Assembly: GCA_949130485.1 (NCBI GenBank)
Contig: OX422184.1
Coordinates: forward strand, 24,484,917 to 24,548,916
Origin: Agelas oroides
Taxonomy: Eukaryota; Porifera; Demospongiae; Agelasida; Agelasidae
DNA length: 64,000 bases
Direction: 5' to 3'
Positions 58,001-64,000 of this stretch are shown piece after piece (positions within the stretch are counted from its first letter, which is position 1; every line of letters starts with the position of its first letter). Made by a program: the position numbers and the translations under genes. A model generated the notes under the pieces. It was not told where the DNA came from and made no database searches. It saw only the letters and a program-made list of their open reading frames with translations.

Positions 58001-61000
58001 GTGTAAGCACATACACAAGCTAGTGGGATAAGGGGGCATGTTCCCTTAGAAAATGTTCGGGAGTTTTAGAGCTTCTCAGGTTAGTTTTGAGGCCATCAGT
58101 TGTGGGCATTGCTGTCTGTCTTGTATACTCCCCATGGCATTGCCGTAGCAATGCGAGTTCATTCCATAATAGTATTCCATATAGTCTGTTCTAGCTAATT
58201 AAACATTCCATCAACCTGGAAACTCTTGGGGAATGTTGTCCCAGGAATGGGCAGCAATTGGAACTATCTTGCGTTTACCTGATAAGCAACAGAAAAGACC
58301 CAGATATTCACACTGAAAGTTATAGGCTGAAGTTCTTTGTTGTTAAAAAATCACCTGAGGAATAGTTATGTTTCCAACTGCAGTCTTCTTGGCAGTTGTT
58401 TTTCTCGATCATGTTCAACACACCCTATTCAAAGGTCAAAAGTACACAAACGTTCATGTGTAATCGCCCAACAAGGAGCATTAGTGAGTTACGGTACAAA
58501 AGTTTTACAAATGCACATGCAAACACACAAAGTTTAAATCAACCAGTTTCAGTGTCTCCATCATGATTTTAAATGTCATTTTCAAGTTCAGTCTCTCTTA
58601 GTGCTCCTCCATAATGTGTTCTGCCAATAATCCCCCAGTTCCTCATCACAGAGCGGGCATGGTCTGTTCCCTCTTCTGTGTACACTCAGCATCATGCTAA
58701 GGTTCTGCAGTCGCCTGACATGCTTGGTCCCCAGATCCATCACACCATCCCGCAGCTTCGACCATGCACCCCACCTCCTTTCCCACCTCTCTAATAACCT
58801 GTGATTCCTTGACACACCTCTCCAGCATCTTTCCTCTGCCCATCCTCCTTTTTCCTCCCTCACATCCCTCAGATCCACACTCTCTGTTCCACTCAGTAGC
58901 TTATCTGTAAAGGATATCCCAAAGCCTTCCTCCAGCTCCCAACATTCTTGCATAGTGATTTGACATAATCTGACATCATTCTTATCATCTCTGTACCAAC
59001 CCCTGCATCATTTAGCATGCTCCTCCTCAGGAAACCCAACTTTGTCCACAGCAACCTCGACCTAATTGACTCCAAATCCAGTGCCACATGTGCGGAGTGT
59101 TGGAATGATGATTGCACCCAAGTTCACCCAAGAAGCTGTTCAGTTGGTTGATCAGCAGCTCCTTCAGGATCCAGTTTTTACACCCATACAAGACCACTTT
59201 ACGTGTGTGGCACGATGTGCAGATGCATTGCCGTCCAGAGACTAAGTCGAAAGTGTGAAAAGTAAGCCTAGGCACGCTACAAACGTGTAACATTTAAGAC
59301 TCTAAGTCTAAACTTAGCCCTAACCCTGGTTTGCCTTAACCCTTAACCCTAATCTCAATAACCCAAATCTCCCTAACCCTAATCTCTTTGCTCTACTTTG
59401 GGCACTTTCCGCTCTACTGCGGCCGCTCAATGTCGGTGTTCGGACAATGTTCCACAGCAGAGTGCACTTATGGGCCACCGTACTACAGAGTGCACTAATT
59501 GTCACACAGCAAACTTCTCTATGAAATAAATCTGTGTATTATTGATTGGATTACTCATTATAGGTGGCTTTAGAAGAACCAGTGCTTTATTGAATACAAT
59601 TCAATGATGAATACATGCCAAATCATGTTGCCAACCATACCCAGTATTTTGCTATTGACTTCCAAATTCAAAATCTGCAGTATAATTTAAATTCTTGATG
59701 TGATTTTCAAAATACAAAGATGATATAATAGACATGAATAATTAACATGTTGTACAACAATGATTTACAAAAAACTGCAGCAATAAAAGCACAGTATGAA
59801 CAACGTACTGAAACAATAACTGTTTGTTGGAATTAAGAGCAGTAAATCAAGTAAGGAAAGCAGTACTTACAGTCACTCTTGGAATAGTTGTAAGTAGCAA
59901 TGGGATTTTCTTTCTCAATGAAGGGTGGTGGGCTGTTCTCTATAGATCGGTGTCCTGACTTGAATATGCATGGTTGCTCATTTTAGCAAACTTTCAGCGT
60001 TGATGTGGCTATCACTGCTAGATCCAAGAGAAAGTGTCATCTGTCGGGAGTAGGTGATAAGCTTCCCTAGGGGGAAGTTGAAATATTTTTTTGACTTGCA
60101 ATATGGCTTCTTAATCTGCAGGGGATATCTCCCACACTGAACAGCTGTTTAGACACTCCTTCTGGTGCACATTCTGTACAAGAAAGAAAAAAAGAAAGAA
60201 GTTAACAGCAATACTCTCTTCTAGCCTAGAAAAAGTACATGGTGGCGATGATGGATGCATCAAACTCGGGTCTAAGTAATGTTTGCCTGTAGGAGCACAC
60301 ACTCAGTCAGAAAAATAATTTTAAATCAATGTTCTGAGGCTTTTTTTAGGTCAATAATAACACTAGAATAGTTTCTTTGATCATACCTGTAGTTCTTGGC
60401 AAACAGATTTCCACGTGATTTGCTCACATGCATGTATTCTGACCAGAGTGCACAAACCAGTACAAAGGTCCATCAATGTTATGCCACACTACCCCCATAC
60501 GGGCAGATAGTGGCATTATATATAGGGGAGGCTGCCCCTATAGTCAGGAAGTCAGGAATTTGATTCCCTCTGAAGATGTCTCAGATATGGCAATGTTTTC
60601 TGATTATAGGGAGTGTCTTGTATGTTGGGGCAATTGATGTTCTAATCCCAACGTGCCCCACTATAGCCCATACTGCGGGCAGTGGGCACAACATTGATAG
60701 GCACATCAGAAAGTTTTGGCTTTTCCATTCCCTTATCTTTATAAGCAGGTGGGACCATCATAGTACTCCTCCCACTGCACCAGGTCCAGGATCCGATGCT
60801 ATACTGTACAATTTATGAGGCCAAATTTATGCTGCAAGCTGTACAGTGGTTCTGAATGCCTTTGTTGAAAAGATGGCCATTGGCTCCAACCGTTTCATGT
60901 ATAAACCCACCCGTACTGTACTGTCCGAACTGACTCCCCCGAACCAACATACGACTATATCTAGGTATCATTTTATATAGCTAATATGCACGTACCTTCA

Positions 61001-64000
61001 GCAGTCTCGAGTCAGACAGCTGAGTGGTTTTGCTGGCGTGGTTGGATGGATACCAGCTTGTCACAACGACCCTGACTTCAACCCCATCGCTTTTACTCTG
61101 TATTCAAACTGATTGCCGAGTTCAAGAAATTCAAACTTGAGCTCACCAAGACTTCAAAGTGGCAACTTATGTAATCGACATCCGACATATCTTTTTGATT
61201 TGGTTTGCGTCACTATGGCATGCCGTCCGTAACAAAAATAATAGGCTTATTTAGGGCCAGAATAAGACTGATTTGTTTAGGGCCAGAATAGTGCTTACTT
61301 AGGGCCAGAATAAGACTTATTTGTATCGGAGGCAAGTACTGGCTAGTGGAAGAGTGGTTTAGGGTTAGTGCTAGGGTTAGGGCTAGGGCCAGGGAATACA
61401 CTTCTTCCTTTCTTTTTTTTTTTTTGTTGGTTTGTTTCTAAGTTTTTTTGCCTTATTCCGGCCCTGGATAAGCCCTATCCTGGCCCTAAATAAGCCTATT
61501 GTTTTTGTTACGGACGACGTGCCATATGTCCCAGCCTAGTGTAGTCATAACTAGATTATGCCAAAGGGAAATCAACAGGTGATTTCCTTTATTTCCTATC
61601 AACTATAAAATCAGCCCTACCACGTGAACAATCTTGATGTCTGATTTTGAATTGATTGTTGAGTGGTAATCCACATCAACAACTGATTTTTAAGAGCCAT
61701 GTAAATCAAACAAATTATTTACTTCATGGGATACTTTCTGTAAAATCACTTCTGTCATGTGTCTAACTCACTGAAAAATGGATGCATGATTATAGCGCAA
61801 CTTTTCCTGTGTTGCTATGACGTGATGTCATGTCCTCCCTCCTCTGTGGTGCACCAGTGACATCAAAATGCTGATTCCCTGTGCATTGCATGTGCACGCG
61901 GAACAAAGATGGCTGGATCCAGACTGTACACGTAACAAACACAGGACTCTGTTATAGCTAATGTTAGAAAATAAAAAGCCCAAAGCGGTTCACTAAGTCC
62001 ATTGTGAGGTGAACTTTCACCTACAGTAACTCTGTGAACTAAAATTGTATCATGTTGGATTTAGTGATGCTGCATGCATTTACAATTTTAGTGCACAGAG
62101 TTACTATAAAATTACAGCCCGTACATGATAATTTTTGGGTCTGAAGGGGCTCAATACTTTTCTGTGCCCTTTTTCTAACATTAGCTTGTGAGATGAGTAG
62201 CTATAATACCTACAGTGCAACTAGGCAGCCTCATATAGTTGTTAGTTATGTAGGAGTAAACGTTCATCTGCAGGTTGTGTGAGCTACTAGTCTAGTGTTC
62301 ACTCTCAGGTCTAGCAGTGAGTTATGTGCAGATTTTTCATACAAAGCTCTGGTTTGCATGTGCATTAGCTAAATATTTACCTACAATAGGTAAGGTTAAG
62401 GTTACTAATCATTCTGCACTTGTGTTGGCATCTTGGGATACGGTTTCACTGGACCACATAATTTATGAAACTAGTTAGCAAGACATGCCAAACAGTTGTT
62501 GCATAGAAAGCATGCAACAAAACACAGCACTAGGAAAAAACAACAACATAGCTTGTATTGTGTCCAATGATGTTGTGCAATGTTTGTAACAAGAACATTG
62601 GACTCTAGCATGCATAGAACACTACTCTTGCAAACTGAATCAATCTTTCGAAGTGTGCTTCCAAAGTAGTCTCATTGCCATACCCTCTCAACAAGCAGAA
62701 ATGACATTTCTTTTCACATGGGATATACTGCACAAAGAATGTCATAACATGTCATTTAAAATGTAGATCTCAAGATGCCGAAAGCTCAGTGCCTGCTGTA
62801 AAATTTATTGGGCCAATGCTAGGCACAGTTTGTCTACAATTCAAAGTACAACAATCTCATGACAACTTACCCCATGCTAATATAATTATGCCTTCTGCAA
62901 TCTGATTGGAGCTCTGAAACTTGAGAGTGACTACATCCAATGTCACAAGAAATGTCACTCAGAACACCAGACCCTCTTCATACATGTGAATGTTTGGGCA
63001 CAAGACTACTCCCAAATGTGTTATGCTATTTCTGGTCTCTGTTTGAACTGTATCCTCAACCTTTATCTGAGACACCCATGCACATTTGCTTACAGTCAAA
63101 CAGGAAGAATATTCAGTATCTTCTTTGATACACTAGGGTTACTTCCTCCCTACCACAGAAGCCTCTCTGCCCCCACGTTCCCTTTTGGGCTACAGTGTGT
63201 GTCAAACTGCTTCACAGACAAACTACAGACAAACTAAAATCTTGCTATAATATTACGTTGCACAATCTCTTTGGACACAATACAGACTACCTGATGTCTT
63301 TTCCAACTGGTGTTTTGCTTGCTGCATGCCCTCCAGCAACTCCTTGAACTCCAACTCGACTCGAGGAGCTAATGCTACATATCATTCCATGGCAGAGTCC
63401 ATCTTAGCTCCGCGTGCGCAATGGTCACATTACAATTTATAACGTCACCACATCAAATTGGGTGAACTTACTGAGAACCACACACTGAAAGCAATCGGCG
63501 CTGCGGAATGAAAAGGGTCTGTCTTGCAAGACTACTGTGTAGCATGCCCGTACCTTTTGGGCATGGCTCTATCGTGTGCTAATTGTATGCCCTTGTTTAG
63601 CCATATCCTCTATTAGCGAATTTTGCTTACCACTTACACTCATAAGCACCTGCGCTTATTAACCAGAGTCTACTGTATTAAAATATGTCACTTCTATGCA
63701 ACGTCAATCCAAATTTGACCCAATAGATAACTTTCCACCAAACATGACTGGAGAGGGCGTATTCAATGTGACTGTGGGCCAGAAGGCAGTGTACAACTTC
63801 ACTGTGGTGGATGAAGGGGACACATTCACAGTAGAGGTTGTGGGGGGAATTCCTGAAGGAGCTAGTTTTGAGGACAATGGTGAAGGGGAATACACCTTCA
63901 GCTGGAACCTGGAGGTGGTCACAAACCGATTGGATGTCCCTGCCTTGAGTTTCCAAGCAACAGATTCTGGTGGTGCTGTCTCACTATTGACTCCACAGCT
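47642..64000 (+). CDS. Main gene: secreted/surface IgGFc-NIDO-AMOP-VWD adhesive protein, 3' incomplete
   Basis: Nine exons join in consistent phases: 47642-49011, 49080-49240, 49380-49736, 49806-50344, 50436-50608, 50696-50898, 53825-54125, 54263-54538 and 63727 to past the window. The domain order is IgGFc-binding-type, NIDO, AMOP, VWD, post-VWD region, cadherin-like beta domain. NIDO-AMOP-VWD is the core of mucin-4 and mesh-type adhesion proteins; the N-terminal IgGFc-type domain is common in mucus and coat proteins. Likely role is extracellular adhesion, matrix or surface coating. Many Cys residues and N-glycosylation sequons fit secretion. The signal-peptide exon and the C-terminal anchor or tail are not seen. 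All introns but two are under 140 bases; the VWD intron holds a 1.6-kb inverted-repeat-framed LINE relic. Confidence 0.85.
49080..49240 (+). CDS. Exon: NIDO domain, first part
   Basis: It follows CATATTCAG and ends at GTAAGA. It continues the frame as GPDVPVEFPEVIPYFDLESF, a linker, then INIPLGLLFGDRVVTTAY, the first strand of a NIDO domain. Entry is phase 1 and exit is phase 0. The preceding intron is only 68 bases. Confidence 0.82.
49380..49736 (+). CDS. Exon: NIDO domain, main part
   Basis: The exon lies between TTTTCCTAG and GTAGGT, phase 0 in and 0 out. It reads VSENGVVSFDAEWKFAHPSR, YVVAPFWSDNDIRKEGVVRY and WMLVAQWDHVHPDPHGA. NG-x-V-x-F, APFWSDND and the W-x-x-V pattern are diagnostic for NIDO, the domain shared by nidogen, mucin-4 and mesh. 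Confidence 0.9.
49806..50344 (+). CDS. Exon: NIDO end, furin-type site, start of AMOP
   Basis: It follows TTGTCACAG. TNTYQVVIITDGVYSSTLFT and VVGYNAGGTYFENHRSSGFD complete NIDO. Then ELRRSKRQADG follows; RSKR (50013-50024) is a good furin-type site. After a linker rich in charged residues comes the first half of AMOP, with QPCPCTLHQARNDPRF, FRPDANCYIQD and GQQCCYNNSG. It ends at GTAAGT with two bases of a Gly codon. Confidence 0.88.
50436..50608 (+). CDS. Exon: AMOP domain, second part
   Basis: After CAATGCAG the frame continues ALYTSPPDAGTLLIYKPEDY, FYDTCCTGNGPGCDRFYSRR and YSPPACCG, ending at GTGAGT. The paired Cys pattern (QCCYN...CC-x4-GCDRFY-x2-RR...CC) is the AMOP signature. In mucin-4-type proteins AMOP is extracellular and linked with adhesion. 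Confidence 0.88.
50696..50898 (+). CDS. Exon: VWD domain, first part with GDPH
   Basis: After TTTTTACAG the frame reads YGCGDPHYRDVTGRRFDFHG and DDEFLLIDIGSEHSQLQG, ending FAYQ before GTGAGC. GDPH at 50707-50718 is the motif where several VWD proteins cut themselves between Asp and Pro. The D-G-R-F-DFHG-x-x-E/D-FLL pattern is standard for VWD and calcium binding. A decayed copy of this exon is at 3160-3344. Confidence 0.92.
51928..53532. mobile_element. Inverted-repeat-framed block holding a LINE 3' relic, inside the VWD intron
   Basis: The left motif at about 51935-51957 (GGGTGCATCGAGCCGCCGAA) is mirrored at about 53503-53525 (TTCGGCGGCTCGATGTGCCC). Outside it, TAATGCTACCAAGGG and CCCTTGATGCTATAG are also partly mirrored. 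The arms are about 30 bp. The block contains LINE RT C-terminal sequence. Either a DNA element captured a LINE piece, or two solo ends flank it by chance. No clean target duplication was found. Confidence 0.55.
52262..53367 (+). pseudogene. LINE reverse transcriptase C-terminal relic
   Basis: The sense reads RLYSTLSLPIMLY, an in-frame TGA (52466-52468) and CELWSISKTESLMLERTHRK, then ILRTIQGLPVRCPSVALTSL and, near the end, DPVHFILRCPSLSTRRHELL. These are the thumb and C-terminal zinc-like region of non-LTR ORF2 proteins. In the C-x2-C-x8-H-x4-C knuckle the second Cys appears as Tyr (CKLY). The frame from 52504 to 53367 is otherwise open. The catalytic RT core is missing, so it is 5' truncated, as usual for LINE copies. 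Confidence 0.82.
53825..54125 (+). CDS. Exon: VWD domain, second part
   Basis: After CATTTCAG it enters in phase 0 as LANPVNFQFIILKTQGEGTE, continues GVGMTYTDSTKRLSITRTGQ, VIFSSGLFFDLIWYSQHGDV and HGIMGSTSSGN, and ends AACT|GTTGAG in phase 1. The next exon supplies GG, making Trp. The usual G-x-G-N-x-N/D ending of VWD is replaced by GIMGSTSSGN, a shortened end. The donor GTTGAG is non-consensus but is the only one fitting phase and homology. Confidence 0.82.
54263..54538 (+). CDS. Exon: post-VWD region with second furin-type site
   Basis: After TATTTCCAG the frame reads QIQPEQSMFAIHRDPALGRK then RRQVTGPNLDFIFPDPP, and YTDEQREFCNNITECMFDLL. It ends ATTGA|GTAAGT in phase 1. RKRR (54319-54330) is followed by Gln, as is RSKR upstream. 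The two Cys in FCNNITECMFD probably pair. Segments of this kind regularly follow VWD in mesh/mucin-like proteins of invertebrates. Confidence 0.85.
54751..54962 (+). mobile_element. TTAA-type element, third copy, truncated
   Basis: It starts GGTGGCAGGGAACCC right after TTAA (54747-54750). It matches the first ~250 bases of 18105-19126 (TAGCGCACAGTCCGTTTT, GGGGATTTTCCCC, AATAATCAGTTTATAATTAA). It stops at about 54962 (CCCCTCATGTGG), where another foldback begins. It lies in the long intron of the main gene. Confidence 0.85.
54966..55098. repeat. Foldback element with TTAGGG-like centre
   Basis: Arms around ATTAATAGCAGAACGTTAGC then ATCCGTAAGCTATAC and GTATAGCATACGGATGCTAA then CATTCTGTCGTTAA pair with few mismatches. 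The loop contains GTTAGGG variants. It abuts the broken end of the TTAA-type copy. Confidence 0.75.
55110..55320 (+). repeat. Dispersed repeat, inverted copy of 3560-3770
   Basis: See the 3560-3770 entry. This copy holds TGTCTTTAATGAGATTCATT, GTTAATGAGATTCATAGCCC, GGGCATACTCA and CATTCCTTTCAACCCCAAG. It lies within the long intron before the last exon in the window. Confidence 0.6.
55525..55640 (+). repeat. Degenerate TTAGGG-like array, inverted partner at 59293-59390
   Basis: About ten GGGTTAG, TTAGGG and GGGCTAG motifs are spaced irregularly (ATTAGGGTTAGGGAGATTCG, GGGTTAAGGCAAACTAGGG). The reverse complement occurs at 59293-59390 with the same order of variants (GTTTGCCTTAACCC, CAAATCTCCCTAACCC). 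They resemble interstitial telomere-like repeats but look like part of a dispersed element. Confidence 0.75.
56885..57005 (+). repeat. Dispersed repeat, inverted partner at 63415-63535
   Basis: CTAATCTCGCAAGCCAGACT, TTGCAACGCAGATCGCTTTC, AGTTCACCCAA-TTGGTGTGG and GTGACAT recur in reverse at 63415-63535. An end motif TCTTGCAAGACT also resembles the small foldback inside the 28.1-kb element. Confidence 0.7.
57331..57881. mobile_element. hAT-like element, CAGTGGCGGAT ends
   Basis: Termini CAGTGGCGGAT and ATCCGCCACTG are perfect inverses, and GGTCC flanks both sides. Inside, a ~20-bp tandem repeat (GTGGATTTCTGGATTTCA) lies at 57600-57680, bracketed by CCGAGGGGTCC and GGACCCCTCGG. A GC palindrome (GCGCGCTTCGCGCGC) lies near the right end. 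The short ORFs over the tandem repeat are not genes. Confidence 0.85.
58588..59260 (-). pseudogene. LINE reverse transcriptase C-terminal relic, minus strand
   Basis: Read on the minus strand across frames, the sense is VVLYGCKNWILKELLINQLN and SFLGELG, then SSFQHSAHVALDLESIRSRL then LWTKLGFLRRSMLNDAGVGT, then CWELEEGFGIS, and finally NRPCPLCDEELGDYW. This is the region after the RT core of a LINE, with a CPLC zinc-like motif. At least two frameshifts separate the pieces. It is a different fragment from the 52-kb relic and probably a different LINE family. Confidence 0.75.
59293..59390 (-). repeat. Degenerate CCCTAA-like array, partner of 55525-55640
   Basis: Several CCCTAACCC and AACCCTTAACCC motifs lie in the same variant order as the reverse complement of the 55.5-kb array. 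Just beyond, 59397-59500 shares phrases (CAGAGTGCAC, TGGGCCACCGT) with the TTCCGCA-rich family at 9655 and 11670. Confidence 0.7.
59510..61210. other. No supported gene in this part of the long intron
   Basis: Only short ORFs are seen, and none shows a domain. The composition is AT-rich. It lies between exons at 54538 and 63727 if the gene model is right, so it would be intronic. Confidence 0.45.
61215..61525. mobile_element. Foldback element, ATGGCATGCCGTCCG ends
   Basis: The left arm ATGGCATGCCGTCCGTAACA then AATAGGCTTATTTAGGGCCA is mirrored by TGGCCCTAAATAAGCCTATT then TGTTACGGACGACGTGCCAT. The left side has three repeats of TTAGGGCCAGAATA. A T-run lies near 61413-61425. No ORF of note. 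Confidence 0.8.
63415..63535 (-). repeat. Dispersed repeat, partner of 56885-57005
   Basis: GTCACCACATCAAATTGGGT, GAACTTACTGAGA, GAAAGCAATCGGCGCTGCGG and TCTTGCAAGACTA match the reverse complement of the 56.9-kb copy. It ends about 190 bases before the last exon in the window. Confidence 0.7.
63727..64000 (+). CDS. Exon: cadherin-like beta-sandwich domain, runs off the window
   Basis: After CCCAATAG the frame reads NFPPNMTGEGVFNVTVGQKA, YNFTVVDEGDTFTVEVVGG, GEGEYTFSWNLEVV and LSFQATDSGGAVSLLTPQ, open to the last base. The NFTV-D-x-D-x-FTV / GEYTFSW / FQATDS pattern is that of cadherin-like domains that follow VWD in invertebrate mucin/mesh-like proteins. Entry needs one base; the A left by the exon at 54538 makes Asn, so the phases fit. 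The intron would be about 9.2 kb and the acceptor is weak in pyrimidines. Confidence 0.75.

Overview
This window looks like nuclear DNA of an invertebrate animal. Genes are split by short GT-AG introns, coding density is low, there are non-LTR retrotransposons, and inverted-repeat DNA elements are very abundant. The best-resolved gene combines IgGFc-binding-type, NIDO, AMOP and VWD domains, and a neighbour has Ig and FN3 domains. That mix, with the repeat load, suggests a sponge or another early-branching marine invertebrate. This is an inference; no sequence here fixes the species.

Layout. 1-3.1 kb: no gene seen. 3.16-3.34 kb: a decayed VWD exon. 3.9-6.9 kb: a broken LINE (ORF1, endonuclease, reverse transcriptase). 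7.5-9.3 kb: a ZSWIM3/MULE-transposase-like pseudogene. 9.5-12 kb: nested inverted repeats. 12.8-13.4 kb: a possible two-exon gene of unknown function. 15.2-17.2 kb (minus strand): exons for Ig, FN3, FN3 and a transmembrane segment. 18.1-20.5 kb (minus): an IgGFc-type exon disrupted by a TTAA-flanked element and two indels. 21.1-21.6 kb: a 15-bp minisatellite open in several frames. 23.6-28.9 kb: DNA elements with readable target-site duplications and a ~177-bp tandem repeat. 30.0 and 36.0 kb: two paralogous signal-peptide exons. 37.7-40.4 kb: large tandem duplications and minisatellites. 40.5-41.0 kb: an inverted-repeat element carrying a HIRAN-like ORF. 43.6-45.6 kb: nested DNA elements. 47.6 to past 64.0 kb (plus): the main gene. 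58.6-59.3 kb (minus): another LINE remnant.

Main gene. Nine exons were placed by homology and reading phase: IgGFc-type domain, NIDO (two exons), NIDO/AMOP linker, AMOP, split VWD, a post-VWD exon and a cadherin-like beta domain running off the window. The product should be a large secreted or membrane-tethered adhesive protein of the mucin-4/mesh class. It keeps a GDPH motif in the VWD and has two furin-type sites. Pieces of the same family occur at 3.2, 19-20.5 and 42.9 kb, so the window records a duplicating and decaying gene cluster. No prokaryotic operon, CRISPR array, rRNA or convincing tRNA was seen.
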